42,388 bases of DNA, taken from assembly GCA_004562395.1 (NCBI GenBank), contig SFQY01000013.1, positions 1-42,388 on the forward strand, given 5' to 3'. Shown here piece by piece: positions 29,503 through 38,528 of the stretch (position 1 is its first letter; every line of letters starts with the position of its first letter). A program made the translations under genes and the position numbers. The stretch is from a bacterium. GTDB taxonomy: Bacteria; Bacillota; Clostridia; Oscillospirales; Oscillospiraceae. The notes under the pieces were generated by a model. The model was not told where the DNA came from, searched no databases, and saw only the letters and a program-made list of their open reading frames with translations.

Positions 29503-30303
29503 TCACTGGTTGGGACGGATGGCCTCCATGATGGAGGCGGCGTCCTGCAGGGCCTGCTTGCCGGAGCTGACCGCGATCTGAAGCTGCGTCAGCTGCTCCG
29601 ACACCTGATCGGCCATGGCCGTCAGCTGGGCGGAGGCGGCCTCCACCCGGGAGGTGGCACGGTTCAGCACGCCGTTGGCCTGGTAATACATCAGCTCCGT
29701 CCGCTGCCGGGCCTCCCGCTCCACCAGCTGGGCGCGGCGGTAGGCTTCCAGCTCCTGGCCGGAGGCTGCGGGAACGGGCTGGATGGGGGGAACCTGGATG
29801 GCCTGCTCCAGCTGGGCGCAGCGGGCCTCCAGCTCGGCCTTCTGGTCCTGGGCCTGGGCAAGCTTTGCTTCCAGCTCTGCCAACCGGGCATCCGGCTCCT
29901 GGGGTGCCTGCTCCAGCCGGGCGCAGCGGGCTTCCAGCTCCGCTTTGGCGGCCTCGGCCTCTTCCAGCCGGGCGATCAGCGCTTCCAACCGGGCATCCGG
30001 CTCCGGGAGGGACTGCTCCGTCTCCCCGGCAGCCTCTTCCAGCTGCCGGCAGCGCGCCTCCAATTCCGCCTTTCCGGCTTCCGCCTCTTCCAGCCGGGCG
30101 GTCAGCTCTTCCAGCTGGGCCTGCAGGGCTTCGGTCTGCTCCGGAGCCTCCGGCTGCCGGGGCTGGGAGCGCAGTTCCTCCAGCTCCGCGTTCAGCTGGT
30201 TGACCTGATTTTGATGTTTGCTGTTGAGATATTCCAGATAATGGACCACATCCTCCCGGTTGAAACCGTTGAATGCGCTGCGGAAATTCTGTGGTGCCGC
30301 CAT
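29503..30303 (-). CDS. DivIVA-like coiled-coil protein with internal repeats
   Basis: A 266-residue protein with an N-terminal segment NFRSAFNGFNREDVVHYLEYL (6-26) that resembles the short DivIVA/GpsB membrane-binding domain, followed by long coiled coil. KAELEARC occurs three times (78-85, 120-127, 155-162), and EPDARL twice, 35 residues apart, showing tandem duplication of a helical unit. After a Pro-rich break near 171-180 a last helical stretch continues to the end. It probably acts as a cell-pole or division scaffold, but no partner can be named. The ATG at 30303 has AAGGAGG seven bases upstream. It precedes the FliB-like gene in one transcript. Confidence 0.7.
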   Translation of the reverse strand: MAAPQNFRSAFNGFNREDVVHYLEYLNSKHQNQVNQLNAELEELRSQPRQPEAPEQTEALQAQLEELTARLEEAEAGKAELEARCRQLEEAAGETEQSLPEPDARLEALIARLEEAEAAKAELEARCARLEQAPQEPDARLAELEAKLAQAQDQKAELEARCAQLEQAIQVPPIQPVPAASGQELEAYRRAQLVEREARQRTELMYYQANGVLNRATSRVEAASAQLTAMADQVSEQLTQLQIAVSSGKQALQDAASIMEAIRPNQ

Positions 30304-30343
30304 GATGGATCCTCCTTTTTCTGTAAGAAAACTGATTTTTCGT

Positions 30344-30372
30344 ATTATATCACAGGTATTCCGGGAAAACAA
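30344..30372 (-). promoter_or_regulatory. Promoter of the DivIVA-like/FliB-like pair
   Basis: TTGTTT (30367-30372) and consensus TATAAT (30344-30349), 17-bp spacer, about 40 bp before the start codon. Confidence 0.75.
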
Positions 30373-30445
30373 CACTCAGCGGAAAAAATCCTGATTCCCA
30401 TGCAGGAGGATCCCCGGCATCCTTTCCGGCGCAGATGGGATGGCC

Positions 30446-30474
30446 TTGACTTTTTCCCTATACGGGGGTAAACT
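30446..30474 (+). promoter_or_regulatory. Promoter of the DUF362 gene
   Basis: TTGACT (30446-30451) and TAAACT (30469-30474) with a 17-bp spacer, followed by AGGAGG and the start codon. Confidence 0.7.
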
Positions 30475-30500
30475 GGAAGAAAAAAACAGGAGGATTTTCT

Positions 30501-31604
30501 ATGGCATCCAAGGTTTATTTTACCGATTTCTGTACGGGCACATCCGAGACCCTTCCTCAGAAGCTGGCCCGGCTTTGCCTCAGTGCCGGGATGGACAGCA
30601 TTGATTTTAAGGACAAGTTCGTGGCCATCAAGATCCACTTCGGTGAGCTGGGCAACATGGCTCACCTGCGCTCCGGTTATGCCCGGGTCATTGTGGATCT
30701 TGTGAAGGATCTGGGGGGCAAGCCCTTCCTGACGGACGCCAACACCATGTATGTGGGGTCCCGGAAGAATGCCCTGGACCACCTGGAGACTGCCTATCTC
30801 AACGGCTTTACCCCCTATTCCACCGGCTGCCACATCCTCATTGCCGACGGCCTGAAGGGTACCGACGATGTGGACGTTCCCGTGGCGGGGGGTGAATACG
30901 TCAAGACCGCCAAGATCGGCCGGGCCATTATGGACGCGGATATCGTCATCTCCCTGAATCACTTCAAGGGCCATGAGGAGGCAGGCTTCGGCGGCGCGCT
31001 GAAGAATCTGGGCATGGGCAGCGGCTCCAACGCCGGAAAACGGGAGATGCACTCCGAGGGCCGCCCCGTGGTGGACGAGGAAAAGTGTGTCGGCTGCGGC
31101 ACCTGCGCCAAGTACTGTGCCCATGAAGGCCCCCAGCTTTCCGATGGGGTGATGCGCATCGACTGGACCAAATGCATGGGCTGCGGCCGCTGCATCGACG
31201 TCTGCCCCGTGGGAGCCATCCACTCCGCCTACGCCCAGTCCAACAACATCCTCAACTGCAAGATCGCCGAGTACACCAAGGCGGTCCTGGACGGCCGGCC
31301 CCATTTCCACGTGAGCCTGGTGCGGGATGTCAGCCCCTACTGCGACTGCCATCCGGAGAACGATGTTCCCATCGTTCCGGATGTGGGCATGTTCGCTTCC
31401 TTCGATCCCGTGGCTCTGGATCTTGCCTGTGCCGAGGCGGTGAATGCCCAGACCGTCATGCCCGGCTCCAAGCTGGCCAAGGCCAACCGCTCCGATCTGG
31501 ACAACCTCACCGGCTCCTTCCCCGAGACCAATTGGCGCAGCCAGATCGAGCACGCCAAAAAGATCGGCCTGGGTGAGGATTCCTACGAGCTGATTCGCGT
31601 ATAA
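30501..31604 (+). CDS. DUF362 domain protein with two [4Fe-4S] ferredoxin motifs
   Basis: A 367-residue protein with a DUF362 domain on both sides of a bacterial-type ferredoxin insert. The iron-sulfur ligands are CVGCGTCAKYC (196-206) and CMGCGRCIDVCPV (225-237). DUF362 features include KIHFGELGN near 44-52, NHFKGHEEAGFGGALKNLGMG near 153-173, and DPVALDLACAEAVN in the C-terminal part. Proteins of this type are cytoplasmic and redox-linked, common in anaerobes, but their reaction is not established. It is a single-gene unit with its own promoter and a strong terminator. The ATG at 30501 has AGGAGG upstream. Confidence 0.88.
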   Translation: MASKVYFTDFCTGTSETLPQKLARLCLSAGMDSIDFKDKFVAIKIHFGELGNMAHLRSGYARVIVDLVKDLGGKPFLTDANTMYVGSRKNALDHLETAYLNGFTPYSTGCHILIADGLKGTDDVDVPVAGGEYVKTAKIGRAIMDADIVISLNHFKGHEEAGFGGALKNLGMGSGSNAGKREMHSEGRPVVDEEKCVGCGTCAKYCAHEGPQLSDGVMRIDWTKCMGCGRCIDVCPVGAIHSAYAQSNNILNCKIAEYTKAVLDGRPHFHVSLVRDVSPYCDCHPENDVPIVPDVGMFASFDPVALDLACAEAVNAQTVMPGSKLAKANRSDLDNLTGSFPETNWRSQIEHAKKIGLGEDSYELIRV

Positions 31605-31611
31605 CAAAGAT

Positions 31612-31648
31612 ATCCCCGTTTCCCAATGGGAAACGGGGATGATTTTTT
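31612..31648 (+). terminator. Terminator of the DUF362 gene
   Basis: A stem ATCCCCGTTTCCC/GGGAAACGGGGAT followed by GATTTTTT, eight bases after the stop codon. Confidence 0.9.
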
Positions 31649-31654
31649 GGAAGA

Positions 31655-32485
31655 TCAGCCGGCGATCAGCAGAAGCTCGCCGTCGTTGTAGGTCCAGCTG
31701 CCGCCGGGGGCGGTGAGGACCTGACCATTGGAGAGCTTGGCGTCCAGCCGCAGGGCCAGCTGCTGGTCGTCCTCCAGTTCGGGGATCTGGAAAGCCGCGC
31801 CGGTAAGGGGCATGTCAACGCTTTCGTCCCCGGCATCCTTCGGCAGCGCCAGCTGGACGGTGCCGATCTCCGCTCCGTTCATGCTCAGGACCAGAGTGGC
31901 CTCGGCGCAGGTGATGGTTTCTCCCGCGTTGGTGATCCGGGGAGGCTGCACCTGAACCTGGCCGCCGGTGACGGTCAGCCATTTGCCGTCAAAGACGAAG
32001 TCGGACACCATCAGGCTGCAGTAGGAGTTCAGGGAGGACTCCATATTGATCAGCGCCTCGTCGGTGGGGGCGGTGGGGGTATTCACGGCCACCTCGGTGG
32101 AGGTGCCGTCGGCGCCGGTGAGAATGACAAAATAGCAGTAGCCGTCGGCAGCGTTGAGGTCCAGAGAGCCGGTGTAGCAGCCGTCCTTGTATTCGCAGGC
32201 CACGCTGGCCACCTCCTCGCCCTCCATGCGGACGGTGAACAGGGCGCTGTCACCGTCGGTATGACTGGTGGGAACGGCGGACAGGATGACGGTAGCGCCG
32301 TTGGGGCTGCTCCAGGTGGCGGCGGTCATCTCCCAGCTGGCAAGCCCCAGAGGCTGGGCGGGGACGTTGGTCTGGGCAGCGGTCTGGGTGGGCTGGGTCG
32401 GTTCCGTCTTGGAGCCGCAGGCGCAGAAGGTCAGGGCGAAGACAGCGATCAACGCCGCCAGGACCAGAAGCTTTTTCTTTTTCAT
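31655..32485 (-). CDS. Putative lipoprotein of unknown function
   Basis: A 276-residue secreted lipoprotein. It opens with MKKKKLLVLAALIAVFALTF and then CACGSK, a signal peptide ending in a lipobox-like FCAC; Cys23 is the likely lipidated residue. A Thr/Pro/Gln-rich linker (about 27-45) separates the anchor from a beta-rich extracellular part with no family that I recognise. The ATG at 32485 has GGAGG seven bases upstream, and a good promoter lies just before it. It is probably a single-gene unit. Confidence 0.8.
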   Translation of the reverse strand: MKKKKLLVLAALIAVFALTFCACGSKTEPTQPTQTAAQTNVPAQPLGLASWEMTAATWSSPNGATVILSAVPTSHTDGDSALFTVRMEGEEVASVACEYKDGCYTGSLDLNAADGYCYFVILTGADGTSTEVAVNTPTAPTDEALINMESSLNSYCSLMVSDFVFDGKWLTVTGGQVQVQPPRITNAGETITCAEATLVLSMNGAEIGTVQLALPKDAGDESVDMPLTGAAFQIPELEDDQQLALRLDAKLSNGQVLTAPGGSWTYNDGELLLIAG

Positions 32486-32538
32486 TTCGGTTCCTCCTTT
32501 GTAAGGGTCAATCCCGGATTCATTCCATGTTAGCTTTC

Positions 32539-32567
32539 ATTATACCGCGGAAAATGACATTTTGCAA
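32539..32567 (-). promoter_or_regulatory. Promoter of the lipoprotein gene
   Basis: TTGCAA (32562-32567) and TATAAT (32539-32544) with a 17-bp spacer. Confidence 0.75.
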
Positions 32568-32651
32568 CCATCTTTCCGTTTTTTTAAGAATTGCCTTTGA
32601 AAAAACACCCTTCGCGGACAGAAAATTCCCCGGGAAGGTCCGATAAGCGGA

Positions 32652-32677
32652 GCCCCGGAGCGGAATGCTCCGGGGCC
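32652..32677 (-). terminator. Hairpin after the P-type ATPase-like gene
   Basis: A perfect stem AGCCCCGGAGC-type (GCCCCGGAGC/GCTCCGGGGC) lies about 10 bp after the stop codon. No T tract follows on the minus strand, so termination is uncertain. Confidence 0.45.
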
Positions 32678-32686
32678 GGATCGTTT

Positions 32687-34834
32687 TTAGACGGTTCTGG
32701 TCCATTCGGTGACCAGCAGGCCGGGGATCGCCCAGATGAGCTGGTACAGCAGAATGTTGGTGGGGGTCAGCAGCTCCGTGTTGCCCAGGATCGCCAGGAC
32801 CAGCATGATGAGCATACCCAGGATGCCGCCCACCATGTGGATGGTGACACCCAGACGGGTGGACAGCCGCAGGGCTCTGGCTCCGGTGACGGCGTAGGCG
32901 GAGGACACCAGCTCCTCCCGGGTGGTCATTGCCAGCACCGGGGCTTCCGGATCGGGCCGGATCTTTTTCAGCTCTGCCCGGACCGGCAGAGAGGGGAAGG
33001 CGATGCGGCTGGTCTTGACGCCGAACTTGGCGCCGATAAAGCTGTCGGTGAGCATGAAATCGCTGCACAGCATCACGGGGGTCAGCTTGCGGTAGCCGCA
33101 CAGGGTCACCAGTCCCGCGGCGGCGGAGCGCATTTTGGCGTAGGAAATGGCGTATACGGCGCAGAGCTGCCCGTCAATGGCGGCATAGACCGCCTGGTTG
33201 ACCATGGTGCCCTCGGGGATCTCCACGCCCATGTCCTGCAGGAAGTTCAGGCTGCCCAGCAGCACCGGTTCGCCGCAGACCTCGCCGCCGATGCCGCCGC
33301 CTCCGTAGTTCTGGAAGTTTTCCACAGGGTGCTCCAGGCCGTTGCGGCTGGCCAGAAGCTGCTTGAACACCGGCACCAGTCCGCCGCCGGCGGCGCAGAT
33401 CAGGGCGGTAGAGAAGGAAACCACCTCGTCAGGGTTCCGGTCGCCGTAGAATTTCACACCGTTGAGCTTGGTGCAGCCCTGGGGGAACAGATCCTGGTCC
33501 TCCAGGGGGAAGGCGGCCTTGCCGCTCAGACCCTTGACGCCCTTCCAGCCGCACAGAACGCTGCCCACCATGTGCAGCCGCTGCTCCAGAATGGCCATGG
33601 GACGGGTGATGGAGACGAAGAAGCTGGCGGGAACCGCCACCAGCAGGCTGGTGGACAGAATCTGTACGCCCATGCTCACGCCGTGGGTCAGCCCCGCGAA
33701 AATGGCAATGGCGATGCAGGCCAGCAGACTCAGTCCGGCGTAGAGGCTCTGGGTTTTTTCGGGGCCGGAGGGTTTCTGGTAGTTGTCCATGAAATCCTCT
33801 ACCTCGCCCTGGGTCCGCAGCAGACCGGGCTTGCCCTCATAGAAATTGCCGACCTTGACGATGCCGTTGAGCCGGACGGCCTTACGCATGGTATCCAGCT
33901 GCGCCATCTCGGTGCTGCGGCTCTGGTACCGGGCCCACAGGGCCATGGTCATCTCCAGGCTGAAGGCCGCGCAGCAGGGGACCCGAAGCTCCGCCAGACA
34001 GTTTACGGCGTCGGCGATACAGGCGGCGAAGGTCAGCGTCAGCAAGGTGTTGACGGTGAAGCGGCCGTGGAACAGCTCCCCGATACTGTCCAGCATCAGC
34101 TGGCAGCCCAGCAGTCCGGACAGCAGCATGGCCAGTACCTGGCTGAAGATCACCAGCCGCAGCCGGTTCTCCGGCACCATGCCCAGCACGAACAGGGTGG
34201 TGACGCCCGCGCACAGCAGAACGATCAGAAGGTTCAAAAGGATCGCGGCCTGAAGCTTTCCCAATCCGGTTTCGGACAGCTCGTAGTAACGCTTTTCCGG
34301 TCCTGCCACCAGCTTTTTCTTCAGCTCCTTCAGCCGGGAGCGGGGTGTGAAGACGATGGGGGCGGGAATGAACTGTTCATCCACCTCAAAGGCGGGCTTG
34401 ACCGGCTCGGTATTGACCACGGGGGGATCGATGCGGATGGTGTCATCCTCGGAGGCGGAAATTTCTTCCTCCGGTTTTTCCAGGTCCTCGGGGGAGAAGC
34501 GAATGGTATCCTCCAGAGAAGGCATGCCGGTGGGCTCCTGAGGGACCGCGTCCGGGGCCTCCCCGCTCTTTTCTCCGATCTGGGCTTCCTCCGTCAGGAC
34601 TTCCTCCAGCAGGGCCGCCTCCGGGACGGAGAACTGGGGCAGGGTTTCCTCCGGGGCTGAGGACTGAGGCGGGGCTTCCTCCGTGGCGGAGAACTGCGGC
34701 AGGGTTTCGGCCTCCGGCTCCGGGGCGGTTTCCGCAGCCGGCTCCGTCTCGGGCTGATCGTCCTTGGAATAGTCGTGGAATTCTCTCAGAATGTCTTCCA
34801 GGTCAAATTCCTGGGGTTCGTTGTTGTTGTCCAT
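32687..34834 (-). CDS. Catalytically degenerate P1B-type ATPase-like membrane protein
   Basis: A 715-residue protein with P1B ATPase layout but no catalytic core. Residues 1-165 are an acidic, Pro-rich cytoplasmic tail with the repeat ETLPQFS (43-49, 63-69) and the paired motif DTIR (109, 131). Four hydrophobic helices (about 197-302), a reduced loop without TGE, two helices (366-412), a soluble region and two last helices (662-709) follow. In the soluble part the nucleotide-domain HP motif (502-503), GGGGIGGEVCG and VYAAIDGQL survive. VPAS replaces CPC, LEDQDLFP stands where DKTG is expected, CSD replaces TGD, and GDGxND is absent. It should not pump; a nucleotide-sensing or scaffold role is inference. 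The ATG at 34834 has AGGAGG upstream and it follows rlmB by 17 bp. Confidence 0.75.
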   Translation of the reverse strand: MDNNNEPQEFDLEDILREFHDYSKDDQPETEPAAETAPEPEAETLPQFSATEEAPPQSSAPEETLPQFSVPEAALLEEVLTEEAQIGEKSGEAPDAVPQEPTGMPSLEDTIRFSPEDLEKPEEEISASEDDTIRIDPPVVNTEPVKPAFEVDEQFIPAPIVFTPRSRLKELKKKLVAGPEKRYYELSETGLGKLQAAILLNLLIVLLCAGVTTLFVLGMVPENRLRLVIFSQVLAMLLSGLLGCQLMLDSIGELFHGRFTVNTLLTLTFAACIADAVNCLAELRVPCCAAFSLEMTMALWARYQSRSTEMAQLDTMRKAVRLNGIVKVGNFYEGKPGLLRTQGEVEDFMDNYQKPSGPEKTQSLYAGLSLLACIAIAIFAGLTHGVSMGVQILSTSLLVAVPASFFVSITRPMAILEQRLHMVGSVLCGWKGVKGLSGKAAFPLEDQDLFPQGCTKLNGVKFYGDRNPDEVVSFSTALICAAGGGLVPVFKQLLASRNGLEHPVENFQNYGGGGIGGEVCGEPVLLGSLNFLQDMGVEIPEGTMVNQAVYAAIDGQLCAVYAISYAKMRSAAAGLVTLCGYRKLTPVMLCSDFMLTDSFIGAKFGVKTSRIAFPSLPVRAELKKIRPDPEAPVLAMTTREELVSSAYAVTGARALRLSTRLGVTIHMVGGILGMLIMLVLAILGNTELLTPTNILLYQLIWAIPGLLVTEWTRTV

Positions 34835-34851
34835 AATGGGTATCCTCCTGG

Positions 34852-35664
34852 TTAATTGCGCTGGCGTACCGCCTCATACAATAAAATGGAAGCCGCGGCG
34901 GATGCGTTCAGGGAACTGATCCTTCCCTTCATGGGAATATGCACCATCACGTCGCAGTTCTTGCGGACCAGCTGGCTGATGCCGTCGCCTTCACTGCCGA
35001 TGACGATGGCGGTGGGGCCGGTCAGGTCCGCCTGGTACATGGGAATGGAGCCTTCGGCGGCGGTGCCGTATACCCAGACGCCCATCTGCTTCAGCTGGCC
35101 GATGGCGGCGCTGATGTTGGTGACCCGGGCCACCTTCATATATTCCACCGCCCCTGCCGAGGCTTTGGCCACGGTGGCGGTGAGTCCTACACTGCGGCGC
35201 TTGGGAATGATGACACCGTGGGCGCCGGCACACTCGGCGCTTCTGAGGATCGCTCCCAGATTGTGGGGGTCGGACAGTTCGTCGCAGATGACGATCAGGG
35301 CCGGTTCGCCCCGGGAGGCGGCCTCCGCCAGAATGTCGTCGATGGTGCAGTAATCCCGGGCGGCTGCCAGGGCGATGACGCCCTGGTGGGCGTGGGTGAA
35401 GGACATGGTGTCCAGCTTCCGCCGGTCCACCGGTACCACCACGGCTCCGGCTTCCTTTGCCTGGGCGGCCAGCCGCTGCAGGCCCCGGTCGGTATCGCCC
35501 GCGGCGATGAACACCTTGTCAATGGTCCTGCCGCTTTTCAGGGCCTCCTGCAGGGCATTGCGGCCCTCCAGCTGGCCTTCCGTTTCTTCCGGGGCGGCGG
35601 GACGTTCCCGGTCCTCCCGGCGGGGGTAATTTTCCCGTCCCTGGGGACGGCGTTTTTCATTCAT
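34852..35664 (-). CDS. rlmB: 23S rRNA 2'-O-methyltransferase, RlmB/TrmH family
   Basis: A 270-residue SpoU-type knotted methyltransferase acting on ribosomal RNA ribose. An Arg-rich N-terminal tail (about 1-35) precedes the substrate-binding domain that starts at EGRNALQEAL. The three SPOUT motifs are visible: DELSDPHNLGAILRSAECAGAHG, then VIGSEGDGISQLV, and IPMKGRISSLNASAAASILLYE. RlmB is the likely member; a general TrmH-type enzyme cannot be ruled out. I prefer the ATG at 35664, which has GGAG nine bases upstream, to in-frame starts further up. Own promoter at 35732. Confidence 0.85.
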   Translation of the reverse strand: MNEKRRPQGRENYPRREDRERPAAPEETEGQLEGRNALQEALKSGRTIDKVFIAAGDTDRGLQRLAAQAKEAGAVVVPVDRRKLDTMSFTHAHQGVIALAAARDYCTIDDILAEAASRGEPALIVICDELSDPHNLGAILRSAECAGAHGVIIPKRRSVGLTATVAKASAGAVEYMKVARVTNISAAIGQLKQMGVWVYGTAAEGSIPMYQADLTGPTAIVIGSEGDGISQLVRKNCDVMVHIPMKGRISSLNASAAASILLYEAVRQRN

Positions 35665-35731
35665 AACCGTATTCTCCGTTAATTGACCTGTTTTCCTGCC
35701 GATTTCCCGGCACATGTTCATAATCTCTGAC

Positions 35732-35760
35732 AGTATAACAGATTTTCCGGGAATTCTCAA
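35732..35760 (-). promoter_or_regulatory. Promoter of rlmB and the ATPase-like gene
   Basis: TTGAGA (35755-35760) and TATACT (35732-35737) with a 17-bp spacer. Confidence 0.75.
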
Positions 35761-35844
35761 CTCTTATTTTTTCCCGGAACGGATAAATCCCGCTCCTGCG
35801 GGGGGAATTCACAGAAAATTTACCCATGGAACAGGAATCATTCG

Positions 35845-35873
35845 TTGCCTACGGCGACAAAATGTGTTATGAT
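35845..35873 (+). promoter_or_regulatory. Promoter of ftsH
   Basis: TTGCCT (35845-35850) and TATGAT (35868-35873) with a 17-bp spacer, about 35 bp before the start codon and divergent from the rlmB promoter. Confidence 0.65.
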
Positions 35874-35907
35874 GATGCAAATGCCATCCCAAGGAGGCGA
35901 ATCAGCG

Positions 35908-37806
<1,899 letters not shown>

Positions 37807-37813
37807 AAAACCT

Positions 37814-37851
37814 CCGGCATTCCGTAAACGGAATGCCGGGGTCATTTTTTT
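37814..37851 (+). terminator. Terminator of ftsH
   Basis: A perfect stem CCGGCATTCCG/CGGAATGCCGG followed by GGTCATTTTTTT. A-rich sequence on the other side means it can also serve the converging DUF1836 gene. Confidence 0.9.
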
Positions 37852-38378
37852 CAGGAGGCTTCGCTTTCCGAATGGGAGAGGTCCTTCAGACATTTTTCCA
37901 GATAGATCTTCTGCACCGCGGCCACGATGCAGGTGTACAGAAGCCGCTTTTCGTCGGAGCTGTCTTCGCCCCGAAGCTCTATGCAGTCCTTGATTTCAAA
38001 GGTGAACTGCAGAACGTTCTCAAATTCGTCGCAGAAATAGTCATAGGCCTTCTGCAGCGGGTAGGTCCGCTGCTGAAGCCGGAGGAAGACCGACAGGGCA
38101 TCCAGGGACAGAACACTCTTGGCCACCGCGATGAAAAACAGATAGGCCACCTGATCCCGGCCATACTGCTTTTTCACGGGATTGGGAATGAGTCCCTTCT
38201 TCACATAATTGCTGATCATGGAGGAGGTCAGGGAGAAATCTCCCAGAGGGGAGAGGTATTCTCCGATATATTTGGACGCCTGCTCCAGGTATAGTCCGAC
38301 GTTTGGGATCTCCTGGTAACGGGGCAGCCGGAAGTCTCTGATAGCGGCGGTAAACTGCTGCGTACTTTCCTGTTCCAT
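37851..38378 (-). CDS. DUF1836 family putative regulator
   Basis: A 175-residue DUF1836 protein. The family core is clear: LPRYQEIPNVGLYLEQASKY near 17, then SLTSSMISNYVKKGLIPNP and KKQYGRDQVAYLFFIAVAKS. The middle part reads like a MerR-type helix-turn-helix followed by a helical domain, so DNA binding is likely. No target is known. The ATG at 38378 has GGTGAT upstream. It is divergent from degV with good promoters on both sides. Confidence 0.85.
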   Translation of the reverse strand: MEQESTQQFTAAIRDFRLPRYQEIPNVGLYLEQASKYIGEYLSPLGDFSLTSSMISNYVKKGLIPNPVKKQYGRDQVAYLFFIAVAKSVLSLDALSVFLRLQQRTYPLQKAYDYFCDEFENVLQFTFEIKDCIELRGEDSSDEKRLLYTCIVAAVQKIYLEKCLKDLSHSESEAS

Positions 38379-38394
38379 TTTTATCACCGTGGGT

Positions 38395-38423
38395 ATTATA
38401 CCGAATCCCCAGGAAAAAGTCAA
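38395..38423 (-). promoter_or_regulatory. Promoter of the DUF1836 gene
   Basis: TTGACT (38418-38423) and TATAAT (38395-38400) with a 17-bp spacer. Confidence 0.8.
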
Positions 38424-38436
38424 TATGAAAAAACTT

Positions 38437-38503
38437 ATCTTAAGATTCTATTGACAATGTAATGGAATATTGATATAATGCAATCGGTTATCGAAAAACC
38501 GAT
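38437..38503 (+). promoter_or_regulatory. degV promoter with flanking palindromes
   Basis: Consensus TTGACA (38451-38456) and TATAAT (38474-38479), 17-bp spacer. A 10-bp palindrome ATCTTAAGAT (38437-38446) sits between the two divergent -35 boxes, and an inverted repeat ATCGGTT/AACCGAT (38483-38503) lies at the expected transcription start. Either could be an operator. Confidence 0.75.
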
Positions 38504-38528
38504 GAAAAGAACATGAATGAGGGATAAC

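Noticed and set aside
30345..31607. Open frame of 420 codons opposite the DUF362 gene
   Set aside because: The plus strand has two perfect ferredoxin motifs, a promoter and a terminator.
32591..34660. Open frame of about 690 codons opposite the ATPase-like gene
   Set aside because: Gln/His/Gly-rich without domains. The minus strand shows membrane helices, a ribosome site and homology signatures.
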